The translations under genes and the position numbers were made by a program. Below the pieces are notes generated by a model that saw only the letters and a program-made list of their open reading frames with translations, had not been told where the DNA came from and did no database searches. This document shows, one piece after another, positions 33,393 through 40,974 of a DNA stretch of 64,000 nt. Every line of letters starts with the position of its first letter. Position 1 is the stretch's first letter. Source of the stretch: JACMQX01 sp040385105 (GTDB taxonomy: Bacteria; Pseudomonadota; Gammaproteobacteria; Burkholderiales; Burkholderiaceae_C); assembly GCA_040385105.1 (NCBI GenBank), contig JAZKHY010000072.1, positions 1 to 64,000 of the forward strand. Reading direction: 5' to 3'.

Positions 33393-34949
33393 TTACTCGA
33401 ACTTCAGCGCGTCGTCGGCAATCTCCGGGGCAGGGGCCGGCGCGGCGGGCGCCTGGCCTTCAGGCTTTGCGCCCATCCGGACCTTGCTGCGCAGCGTCTC
33501 GCGCTCGATCTTCCCGGCCGCGTTGCGCGGCAGCGCGGGCACCGTGACCACCCCCCTGGGCTGGCAGTTGGCGCCCAGTTTGGCCAGGCAGCGCTGCCTG
33601 AGCGCCTCGGCATCGGCACCCTGGGGCGCGACGATCACCGCCACGAGGATCGGCGCACCGATGGCATCGGGCACCACCACCACGGCGGACTCGACGATGG
33701 CAGGGTCTTCCTCGATGACTGACTCGATGCGGGTAGGGTCCACCTTCACGCCCGCAAGGTTGAGCACATCGTCGCCCCGGCCATCCAGCCACATCAGGCC
33801 GTCGGGCGTCACCGCGCCCCGGTCGTTGGAATGGAACCAGCCGTCCCGGAAGGCCTGGTCGTTTGCGTCCGCAGAGCCCGAGTAGCGCAGTGCCATGGTC
33901 GGTGAACGAAAGCGCAGCAGCCCGCGCTTGCCGGGGGGCAGCACCTGGCCATCGGGGCCGATGGCCTGCGCCTCCACCCATGACATCAGCCGGCCCGCGC
34001 ACTCCGGGTGCTGCGCTGCGAGCACCGGGTCGGCCAGCGCCGCCATGCCGATCTCGGTGGCGCCGTAGTTGTTGAAGACGGCCGGGCTGATGTGGGCCGT
34101 CAGCGCCGCGCGCAGCTGCGGCGACATCATCGCGCCGCCCACCCAGATGGACGCGAGGCCGGGTACCGGGCCCGCCAGGCCTGCCTCCTCGCTGCGGGCG
34201 TACCGGACCATGCCCAGCGCGGTCCCGGTGGTGGTGATGGCCTGGGTCGCCCGGTGGTCGATGGCAGCACGCACCGCATCTTCGGACGAGCGGCTCACCG
34301 GCATCACGATACAGGCGCCCGCGTCAAGCGTGCGCAGCCAGTTGTGCACCGCATAGTTCATGGCGGGATCCATCGCCAGCAGCACGCGGTCCTGTGCAGA
34401 CGTAGGCGTGACCACCCGGCGCAGGTTGGCGGTGAGGATGGAGCAGCCGTTGGTCCACTCGATGCCCTTGGGCGCGCCGGTCGTGCCGGACGACAGGGAC
34501 ACGCGCCAGACATCGTCCGGCGCGACATTCGCCATCACCGGAATGCGCAGGCCCGGCTCCGGCTGCGCGGCCAGGGCGCTGAACATGAACTGGCGCTGCG
34601 GCGCCACCCGCTGCAGGATGTGGTGGGTGGCGCGGTCATGCACCACCCAGGTCATCCCGCAGTCGCCGGCGACGGCGTCCAGCAGTTCGTCACCCACCGG
34701 CACGGGCACCGCAACCGATACGGCCCCGATATGGGCCAGCGCCAGCGTGAGGGCAACGCTGGCCACCGGCTGCCTGACGCAGACACCCACCCTGTCGCCG
34801 CGCTGCACGCCGCCCGCATGCAGCCGCGCCGCGATCACGCACATCATCGTGAACAGCTCGCCGTGGGTGGCCTTGTATTTGCCCATCACCAGGGCGGGCT
34901 GGTCCTGGCGGGAGCGGGCTTGCCGTTCAAACAGCTCGGCGACGTTCAT
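33393..34949 (-). CDS. AMP-binding (acyl-CoA synthetase-like) enzyme
   Basis: A 518-residue member of the ANL superfamily, which adenylates a carboxylic acid and usually forms its CoA thioester. It shows the P-loop SLSSGTTGAPKGIEW (about 175-190), the A5 motif NNYGATEIG, the WFHSNDRG hinge region and the C-terminal lysine in NAAGKIERE. The C-terminal tail is Ala/Pro-rich. Substrate is not predictable; the adjacent Bug protein suggests a small organic or aromatic acid. It follows gpsA by 28 bases on the same strand and may be read through from that operon. Confidence 0.88.
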   Translation of the reverse strand: MNVAELFERQARSRQDQPALVMGKYKATHGELFTMMCVIAARLHAGGVQRGDRVGVCVRQPVASVALTLALAHIGAVSVAVPVPVGDELLDAVAGDCGMTWVVHDRATHHILQRVAPQRQFMFSALAAQPEPGLRIPVMANVAPDDVWRVSLSSGTTGAPKGIEWTNGCSILTANLRRVVTPTSAQDRVLLAMDPAMNYAVHNWLRTLDAGACIVMPVSRSSEDAVRAAIDHRATQAITTTGTALGMVRYARSEEAGLAGPVPGLASIWVGGAMMSPQLRAALTAHISPAVFNNYGATEIGMAALADPVLAAQHPECAGRLMSWVEAQAIGPDGQVLPPGKRGLLRFRSPTMALRYSGSADANDQAFRDGWFHSNDRGAVTPDGLMWLDGRGDDVLNLAGVKVDPTRIESVIEEDPAIVESAVVVVPDAIGAPILVAVIVAPQGADAEALRQRCLAKLGANCQPRGVVTVPALPRNAAGKIERETLRSKVRMGAKPEGQAPAAPAPAPEIADDALKFE

Positions 34950-34977
34950 GTTGGGCTTTCTTCCTGAAAAGGGACTG

Positions 34978-35979
34978 TCAATTCTCCACCCTGGCCTGCC
35001 GCCCCATCAAGGCGGCGACGGCTTCCCGCGGATTCAGGCGGCCGTCCAGCAGCTCGACCACGGCGCCGGCGATCGGCATTTCCACCCCCAGCATCGCCGC
35101 GCGCTGCACAACGGTACGGGCACAGTACACACCTTCGGCCACATGCCCGAGGGAATCCACCGCCTGCTGCAGGGTGTTGCCCTGCGCCAGCAGCAGGCCC
35201 ACGCGCCGGTTGCGGCTCAAGTCGCCCGTCGCGGTCAGCACCAGGTCGCCCAGGCCGGACAGCCCCATGAAGGTCTCGGCGCGCGCGCCCAGCGCCACAC
35301 CCAGCCGCGTCATCTCGGCCAGGCCGCGGGTGATGAGGGCGGCACGCGCATTGAGGCCGAGCCCCAGGCCATCGCACAGGCCGGTGGCAATGGCCAGCAC
35401 GTTCTTGACCGCGCCGCCGGTCTCCACGCCGATGATGTCGTCGTTGGCATAGACGCGCAGCGAAGGGCCATGAAAAGCGCGGACCAGCGCCTCGCGCACC
35501 GCGGCGTGGGTACTGGCGGCCACCAGCGCGGCCGGCTGGCCGCGTGCCACCTCCAGCGCAAAGCTGGGGCCGCTGAGCACGCCCGCCAGCAGCCCGGGCG
35601 CCACCTCGTTGCAGATTTCATGGGCCAGCAGGCCGTGCGGCGCGCCGGCGGGCGCCTCAAAGCCCTTGCTGAGCCAGGCAACCGGCGAGCCGCTGCCGTG
35701 CAGGCGCTCAAGCCAGCCGCGCACGCCGGCCATGGGGGTTGCAATGATGACCAGGTCGGCCGGCGGTGCATCCGGGCCTGGCCCGTCCCCGGTGAGCGCT
35801 TCGATGCGCAGGCCGGCAGGCAGCGGGACTTCCGGCAGGTATTGCGCGTTGCGGCGCGACGACTGCATGGCGCGCGCCTGGCCGGCATCGCGGGCCCAGA
35901 GCACCACCTCATGGCGGTCGCAGGCGCTGGCGGCCAGCGCCGTGCCCCATGCGCCGGCACCGACCACCGCGATCTTCAT
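34978..35979 (-). CDS. gpsA: Glycerol-3-phosphate dehydrogenase [NAD(P)+]
   Basis: A 333-residue cytosolic enzyme that reduces dihydroxyacetone phosphate to sn-glycerol-3-phosphate for phospholipid synthesis. The Rossmann motif GAGAWGTALA (about 7-16), WLSKGFE, LSGPSFALEVARGQP, the catalytic-lysine region GGAVKNVLAIATG and GLSGLGDLVLTATGDLSRNRRVG are all present. Gene order rhodanese-grxC-secB-gpsA is conserved in betaproteobacteria, and the gene starts 39 bases after secB. Confidence 0.97.
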   Translation of the reverse strand: MKIAVVGAGAWGTALAASACDRHEVVLWARDAGQARAMQSSRRNAQYLPEVPLPAGLRIEALTGDGPGPDAPPADLVIIATPMAGVRGWLERLHGSGSPVAWLSKGFEAPAGAPHGLLAHEICNEVAPGLLAGVLSGPSFALEVARGQPAALVAASTHAAVREALVRAFHGPSLRVYANDDIIGVETGGAVKNVLAIATGLCDGLGLGLNARAALITRGLAEMTRLGVALGARAETFMGLSGLGDLVLTATGDLSRNRRVGLLLAQGNTLQQAVDSLGHVAEGVYCARTVVQRAAMLGVEMPIAGAVVELLDGRLNPREAVAALMGRQARVEN

Positions 35980-36018
35980 GGGGCGCCGTTGCGTGAGAAC
36001 ACGGGTGATGGGCAGGGT

Positions 36019-36477
36019 TTATGCAGTGACGATGCGCGGCTGGTCGGCTGCGGCTTCGGCCTGCTGCTGCTCGTACATGGCCTGGAAGTTGATTTCGGCC
36101 AGGTGCACCGGCGGGAAACCGCCGCGCTGGATCAGGTCGGCCACATTGCCACGCAGGTAGGGGTATACGATCTGCGGGCAGGCAATGCCCAGCACCGGGC
36201 CCATCTGCTCCTCGGGCAGGTTGCGCACTTCAAAGATGCCGCCCTGCTTGGCTTCCACCAGGAACACGGTGCGGTCGCCGATCTTGGTATGGACCGTGGC
36301 TGTCACCGTGACTTCAAAAATGCCTTCGGCCACCGGCGTGGCATCCACACCCAGCTGGATGTCGACGGCGGGCTGGTCCTGCTCCAGCAGGATGGCCGGC
36401 GAATTGGGCTGCTCCAGCGAAGCCTCCTTGAGATAGACGCGCTGGATCTGGAAAACGGGGTCGAGTTGGTCAGCCAT
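36019..36477 (-). CDS. secB: Protein-export chaperone SecB
   Basis: A 152-residue tetrameric cytosolic chaperone that keeps exported preproteins unfolded and hands them to SecA. Typical segments are FQIQRVYLKEASLEQPNSPAI, LPEEQMGPVLGIACPQIVYPYLRGNVADLIQRGGFPPVHL (in parts) and the acidic, flexible tail. MADQLDP at 36477 is preferred over an in-frame ATG six codons upstream. It is in the grxC-secB-gpsA operon, which links redox and export functions in this order. Confidence 0.97.
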   Translation of the reverse strand: MADQLDPVFQIQRVYLKEASLEQPNSPAILLEQDQPAVDIQLGVDATPVAEGIFEVTVTATVHTKIGDRTVFLVEAKQGGIFEVRNLPEEQMGPVLGIACPQIVYPYLRGNVADLIQRGGFPPVHLAEINFQAMYEQQQAEAAADQPRIVTA

Positions 36478-36572
36478 GAAGTTCTTTCGGGTCAAAACAA
36501 AGCCCGGCCGGGGAGTCCGGCGCGGGCGGGAAGGGCAAGAGTGGGAGGGATTATCTCAGGTGGCGGATCAGG

Positions 36573-36833
36573 TCAGGCCGCATTGAGCAGGGGCGCGAGG
36601 CCGCCACGGCCGTCCAGCGCCATCAGGTCGTCGCAGCCGCCCACATGCGTCTCGCCAATGAAGATCTGCGGCACGGTGCGCCGCCCGGTCATCTCCATCA
36701 TTTTCATGCGCTCTGCGGGGTCGGCGTCAACGCGTACCTCATCGATCTGCTCCACACCCCTGGCCTTGAGGATCTGCTTGGCCCGGGTGCAGTAGGGGCA
36801 GTAGGCGGTGGTGTACATCTTGACGGCTTGCAT
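36573..36833 (-). CDS. grxC: Glutaredoxin 3
   Basis: An 86-residue dithiol glutaredoxin with active site CPYC at residues 12-15, cis-proline motif RTVPQIFIG (about 54-62) and the glutathione-binding GGCDDLMAL. It reduces disulfides and mixed glutathione disulfides in the cytosol. It starts 12 bases after the rhodanese gene and precedes secB by about 95 bases. Confidence 0.97.
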   Translation of the reverse strand: MQAVKMYTTAYCPYCTRAKQILKARGVEQIDEVRVDADPAERMKMMEMTGRRTVPQIFIGETHVGGCDDLMALDGRGGLAPLLNAA

Positions 36834-36845
36834 CGGCGGAATCCT

Positions 36846-37256
36846 TCAGGTTTTCTCCAGGGGAAGGTTAGCCTCTTTCCATGCTTTCAGCCCGCCGGAC
36901 AGCACTTGGGCCTGTTCGTAACCCAGTTTTTTGGCCACGGCCAGCGCGCGGTTGGCACGGGCGCCGGTGGCGCACACCAGGATCAGCGGCAGCGCCTTGT
37001 TTTTCACGGCATCGGGCAGCTTCGCCTCAAGCTCATTCAGCGGAATGTTCTTCGAGCCGCCGACATGGCCGGCGGCGAACTCTTCTGTTTCGCACACATC
37101 CACAACAACCGCCTTCTCGCGGTTGATCAGCTGCACGGCTCCCGGCGCCGTCAGGCTGCCGGCGCGGGCGCCACTGGCAACCACAGGCCACAGCAGCATG
37201 GCGCCGGAGGCGAATGCCACCGCAAACAGGTACCAGTTATCGACTAGAAAATTCAC
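36846..37256 (-). CDS. Membrane-anchored rhodanese-like protein
   Basis: A 136-residue protein with one N-terminal hydrophobic helix (WYLFAVAFASGAMLLWPVV) and a rhodanese domain from about residue 35, ending in the cysteine loop LVCATGARAN (catalytic-type Cys near residue 96). It may transfer sulfane sulfur near the membrane. I chose the GTG at 37256 because it gives the usual NFLVDNWY start and an AGG lies upstream; the frame extends far upstream but crosses gpmA on the other strand. It is divergent from gpmA across about 114 bases. Confidence 0.88.
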   Translation of the reverse strand: MNFLVDNWYLFAVAFASGAMLLWPVVASGARAGSLTAPGAVQLINREKAVVVDVCETEEFAAGHVGGSKNIPLNELEAKLPDAVKNKALPLILVCATGARANRALAVAKKLGYEQAQVLSGGLKAWKEANLPLEKT

Positions 37257-37370
37257 TTCGAACCTTTCTTGTGCAGGGTCGGAACAACCCGGCTTGGCCG
37301 CGATTTTAGAATGGCGGGTTGCCGGGGCCGGGCGGCGCCCCCTTTTTGCACATGAAATGACAAGGACACC

Positions 37371-38114
37371 ATGCACAAGCTCGTTCTGATCCGCCACGGC
37401 GAATCCACCTGGAACCTGGAAAACCGCTTTACCGGCTGGACCGATGTGGACCTGACCGCCACCGGCATCGAGCAGGCAAAGAACGCCGGCCGCCTGCTCA
37501 AGGCCGAAGGCTATGAATTCGACGTGGCCTACACCAGTGTCCTCAAGCGCGCGACCCGCACGCTGTGGCACTGCCTGGACGAGATGGACCGCACCTGGCT
37601 GCCGGTGGTGCACAGCTGGCGGCTGAACGAGCGCCATTACGGCGGCCTGCAGGGCCTGAACAAGGCCGACACGGCCAAGAAGTATGGCGACGCGCAGGTG
37701 CTGGTCTGGCGCCGCAGCTACGACATCCCGCCGCCGCCGCTGGACGCCGGCGACCCGCGCAGCGAGCGCGGCGACATCCGCTATGCCAAGCTGAAGCCGG
37801 GGCAGATTCCGCTGACTGAATGCCTGAAAGACACCGTCGAGCGGGTGATGCCCTTCTGGAACGAAGCCATCGCGCCGGCCATCCAGGCCGGCAAGCGCAT
37901 CGTCATCGCCGCGCACGGCAACTCCATCCGGGCGCTGGTGAAGTACCTCGACAATGTGTCTGATGAAGACATCGTCGGCCTCAACATTCCCAACGGTATC
38001 CCGCTGGTCTATGAGCTGGATGCCCAGCTGAAGCCGCTCAAGCACTACTACCTGGGTGACCCGGAGGCCGCCGCCCGCGCCGCCGCCGCCGTGGCAAGCC
38101 AGGGCAAGGCTTAG
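37371..38114 (+). CDS. gpmA: 2,3-bisphosphoglycerate-dependent phosphoglycerate mutase
   Basis: A 247-residue cytosolic glycolytic enzyme interconverting 3- and 2-phosphoglycerate. The phosphohistidine motif LIRHGES (His at residue 10) is near the start, followed by NRFTGWTDVDLT, RLNERHYGGLQGLNK and the second catalytic IAAHGNSIRALVK. AAGGA lies just before the ATG. Its TAG begins a TTAGG...CCTAA inverted repeat that may serve the downstream gene. Confidence 0.97.
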   Translation: MHKLVLIRHGESTWNLENRFTGWTDVDLTATGIEQAKNAGRLLKAEGYEFDVAYTSVLKRATRTLWHCLDEMDRTWLPVVHSWRLNERHYGGLQGLNKADTAKKYGDAQVLVWRRSYDIPPPPLDAGDPRSERGDIRYAKLKPGQIPLTECLKDTVERVMPFWNEAIAPAIQAGKRIVIAAHGNSIRALVKYLDNVSDEDIVGLNIPNGIPLVYELDAQLKPLKHYYLGDPEAAARAAAAVASQGKA

Positions 38115-38173
38115 GGATTTTGCCTAAGGTCCATGGGCCATCGCCCTAGGAGCCGCCTTGTGCATGGGCCTAG
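38111..38173. promoter_or_regulatory. Cluster of CCTA(A/G)G elements upstream of the secreted protein gene
   Basis: Three related elements, CCTAAGG (38123-38129), CCCTAGG (38144-38150) and CCTAG (38169-38173), are spaced about 21-25 bases apart, near two helical turns. The first also forms TTAGGGATTTTGCCTAA, an inverted repeat with 5-base arms. They lie 30-95 bases upstream of the ATG at 38205 and may be regulator sites. Pattern observed; function inferred. Confidence 0.4.
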
Positions 38174-38204
38174 AGTTGTTTCAACAAACAACGCTGGAGG
38201 CCCG

Positions 38205-38648
38205 ATGAGCAATACGACATCCGTCCCCGCCCGCCTGGCGGCGGGAAAGCTGCTGGCAGCAGCCCTGCTCGCCACCACCTGCACGGCGCATGCGCAACAG
38301 GCCGATGCGGTGCGCCCCGCCATCGAGGAAGCCGTATCGGTCCATGCCATTGCAACGGCAGCCCGGCTCTGCAGCCAGATCAGCGAAACCGAACTCAATC
38401 GCGCGGCCAACCGGATGGACCAGGTCCACACCGCCAGGCTGGACGAGAAAGACCGTGAAACCTACCTGATCCTGCGTGGCTCCAGCGGCTTTCGCAACAC
38501 GGTGTTTGCCTCGGCCCTGCGCCGTATCCAGGGCGGCTGCTCGCCCGAAGTCGGTGCGACCTGGCGCGATGTGGACGCCAGCCTGGTTTTCGCCAACGCC
38601 ATGGCACGCGAATCGCTTGCAGGCGTACTTCCTGCAAACGCCAGGTAA
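38205..38648 (+). CDS. Secreted hypothetical protein
   Basis: A 147-residue protein with a Sec signal peptide (about 1-30, LLAAALLATTCTAHAQ). The mature part is helical, with two cysteines (LCSQIS; GGCSPE) that could form a disulfide in the periplasm. I do not recognise the family. GGAGG lies 5 bases before the ATG at 38205, which supports this start over upstream in-frame codons. The gene is preceded by clustered CCTAGG-like elements and followed by a strong hairpin before ctpA, so it seems to be its own regulated transcript. Confidence 0.6.
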   Translation: MSNTTSVPARLAAGKLLAAALLATTCTAHAQQADAVRPAIEEAVSVHAIATAARLCSQISETELNRAANRMDQVHTARLDEKDRETYLILRGSSGFRNTVFASALRRIQGGCSPEVGATWRDVDASLVFANAMARESLAGVLPANAR

Positions 38649-38672
38649 AGACGCGCGCATTTGTGCCGGAGT

Positions 38673-38708
38673 CCCCCGAAACACCCCCGGGCAAGGGGTT
38701 TCCGGGGG
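38673..38708 (+). terminator. Hairpin between the secreted protein gene and ctpA
   Basis: The arms CCCCCGAAAC and GTTTCCGGGGG (one-base bulge) enclose a second small inverted repeat (CCCC/GGGG). The structure begins 25 bases after the TAA at 38646-38648 and ends 48 bases before the ctpA ATG. No T-run follows, so it could be a weak terminator, an mRNA-stabilising hairpin or an attenuator. Confidence 0.5.
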
Positions 38709-38756
38709 AACCAAAGCTATTGCTGTTCGTTCTATACTGGTATCAAGAGGTGCCGT

Positions 38757-40193
38757 ATGGGTCAAAAACTGAAAATCGCGGGCTGGATTTCACTGGGCGT
38801 TCTCGCCGGTGCTCTGACAACCGTTTCGCTGCAAACCGTGGCGCGCGGCTCGCTCGCCCCGCTGCCGCTCGAAGAACTGCAGCAGCTCGCCGCCGTCTTC
38901 GGCATGGTCAAGAGCGACTATGTCGAGGCTGTCGACGAGAAGAAACTCATCTCTGACGCCATCTCCGGCATGGTGGCCAGCCTGGACCCCCACTCCCAGT
39001 ACTTCGACAAGAAGTCCTTCAAGGAATTCCGTGAAGGCACGACCGGCCGCTTTGTCGGCGTCGGCATCGAGATCACGCAGGAAGACGGCCTGGTCAAGGT
39101 GGTCTCGCCGATCGAAGGCTCGCCCGCCTACCGCGCCGGCCTGAAGCCCAACGACCTGATCACCCGCATCGACGAAACCGTCGTCAAGGGCCTGACGCTC
39201 AATGAAGCCGTCAAGAAAATGCGCGGCGAGCCGAACACCAAGGTCATGCTGACGATCTTCCGCAAGGACGAGAACCGCACCTTCCCGGTGACCATCACCC
39301 GCGAGGAAATCCGCACCCAGTCGGTGCGCGGCAAGGTGGTCGAGCCCGGCTATGCCTGGATCCGCCTGAGCCAGTTCCAGGAACGCACGGTCGACGACTT
39401 TGCCCGCAAGGTCGAGGAGGTCTACAAGGCCGAGCCCAACCTCAAGGGCCTGGTGCTGGACCTGCGCAACGACCCGGGCGGCCTGCTGGACGCCGCCGTG
39501 GCTGTGTCGGCCGCCTTCCTGCCCGAGAACGTGACGGTGGTCTCGACCAACGGCCAGTTGCCCGAGAGCAAGTTCGTCTACAAGGCAGCGCCTGACTTCT
39601 ACCAGCGCCGCGGCGGGCCGGACCCGCTCAAGCGCCTGCCGGCCGCACTCAAGACGGTTCCGCTGGTGGTCCTGGTCAATGAAGGCTCGGCCTCGGCCAG
39701 CGAGATCGTTGCCGGCGCCCTGCAGGACTACAAGCGCGCCACCATCATGGGCAGCCAGACCTTCGGCAAGGGCTCGGTGCAGACAGTGCGCCCCCTCGGC
39801 CCGGATACGGGCCTGAAGCTCACGACCGCGCGCTACTACACGCCCACGGGCAAGTCGATCCAGGCCAAGGGCATCGTGCCGGACGTCATGATCGACGAGA
39901 CCGAGGAAGGCAACATCTTCGCCGCCCTACGCACCCGCGAGGCCGACCTGGAGAAGCACCTCAACAGCGGCCAGGGCGCCGAGGTCAAGGACCCGGCCCG
40001 TGAAAAGGCCCGCGAAGATGCCCGCAAGCGGCTGGAAGAAGAAGCCAAGAAGCCGGCCTCGGAGCGCAAGATGCCCGAGTTCGGCTCCGACAAGGACTTC
40101 CAGCTCGCCCAGGCCCTGAACCAGCTCAAGGGCCGCCCCGTTCTGATCAGCAAAACAATGATCGAGCGGAAAGAGGAAAAGAAAGAGAATTGA
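38757..40193 (+). CDS. ctpA: S41-family C-terminal processing peptidase
   Basis: A 478-residue periplasmic serine protease. An N-terminal hydrophobic anchor/signal (about 7-28) precedes a PDZ domain (GVGIEITQEDGLVKV to IDETVVKGLT, about 95-175) and the S41 catalytic domain. The catalytic serine is in NEGSASASEIVAGAL and the lysine in GSQTFGKGSVQT. The C terminus is Lys/Glu-rich and helical. The ATG at 38757 has GAGG upstream. The TGA overlaps the TTG start of the next gene, a coupling often seen between ctpA and moeB-like genes in this order. Confidence 0.93.
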   Translation: MGQKLKIAGWISLGVLAGALTTVSLQTVARGSLAPLPLEELQQLAAVFGMVKSDYVEAVDEKKLISDAISGMVASLDPHSQYFDKKSFKEFREGTTGRFVGVGIEITQEDGLVKVVSPIEGSPAYRAGLKPNDLITRIDETVVKGLTLNEAVKKMRGEPNTKVMLTIFRKDENRTFPVTITREEIRTQSVRGKVVEPGYAWIRLSQFQERTVDDFARKVEEVYKAEPNLKGLVLDLRNDPGGLLDAAVAVSAAFLPENVTVVSTNGQLPESKFVYKAAPDFYQRRGGPDPLKRLPAALKTVPLVVLVNEGSASASEIVAGALQDYKRATIMGSQTFGKGSVQTVRPLGPDTGLKLTTARYYTPTGKSIQAKGIVPDVMIDETEEGNIFAALRTREADLEKHLNSGQGAEVKDPAREKAREDARKRLEEEAKKPASERKMPEFGSDKDFQLAQALNQLKGRPVLISKTMIERKEEKKEN

Positions 40194-40948
40194 CTGACGA
40201 CCAGCTCCTGCGGTACTCACGCCACATCCTGCTGGATGGCATCGGCGAAGAGGTGCAGGAGCGCTGGCTTTCGGGCCATGCACTGATCATCGGCGCCGGG
40301 GGGCTGGGGTCGCCCGCTGCGCTGTACCTCGGGTCGGCAGGTGTGGGGCAGATCACCATCGTGGACGATGACGTGGTGGACGTGACCAACCTGCAGCGCC
40401 AGATCGCCCATGACATGTCGCGGGTCGGCAGCCCCAAGGCGCTGTCGGCGGCACAGTCCATCGCCGCCATCAACCCGGAAGTACGCGTCAGCACGGTGGT
40501 GGCGCGGGCTGATGCCTCACTGCTGGACACGCTGGTGCGCGAAGCCGGCGTGGTACTGGACTGCTGCGACAACTTCGCAACCCGGCACCTTGTCAATGCA
40601 GCCTGTGTCAGGCACGGCAAGCCGCTGGTGTCGGGCGCGGTGATCCGCTTTGACGGGCAGGTCACGGTCTACGACCCGCGCGACGCCGCCTCCCCCTGCT
40701 ATGCCTGCGTGTTCCCGCAGGATGCCGGCTTTGAGGAAACACGCTGCGCGACGCTGGGAGTCTTTGCACCGCTGGTGGGCGTTGTCGGCGCCATGCAGGC
40801 CGCAGAAGCACTGAAACTGCTGGGCGCAACGGGCACCTCCCTCGCGGGGCGGCTGCTGATGCTGGATGGGCGCAATATGGAGTGGAGCGAAATGCGGGTT
40901 CCGCGCCAGGCAGGCTGCAAGGTCTGTGGTGCGCCTGAACAAGGCTGA
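40190..40948 (+). CDS. MoeB/ThiF/HesA-family sulfur-carrier adenylyltransferase
   Basis: A 252-residue E1-like enzyme that adenylates the C terminus of a small sulfur-carrier protein (MoaD, ThiS or a relative). It has RYSRHILLDGIGEEVQ near the start, the ATP-binding GAGGLGSPAALYLGSAGVG (about 33-51), DDVVDVTNLQRQ, and zinc-binding cysteine pairs in SPCYACVF and CKVCGA. A moeB role would help make the molybdenum cofactor needed by the formate dehydrogenases of this window, but thiF cannot be excluded. The TTG start overlaps the ctpA stop. Confidence 0.9.
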   Translation: MTDDQLLRYSRHILLDGIGEEVQERWLSGHALIIGAGGLGSPAALYLGSAGVGQITIVDDDVVDVTNLQRQIAHDMSRVGSPKALSAAQSIAAINPEVRVSTVVARADASLLDTLVREAGVVLDCCDNFATRHLVNAACVRHGKPLVSGAVIRFDGQVTVYDPRDAASPCYACVFPQDAGFEETRCATLGVFAPLVGVVGAMQAAEALKLLGATGTSLAGRLLMLDGRNMEWSEMRVPRQAGCKVCGAPEQG

Positions 40949-40974
40949 CACGCGCCTTCCCTCGACCTTCTCTT

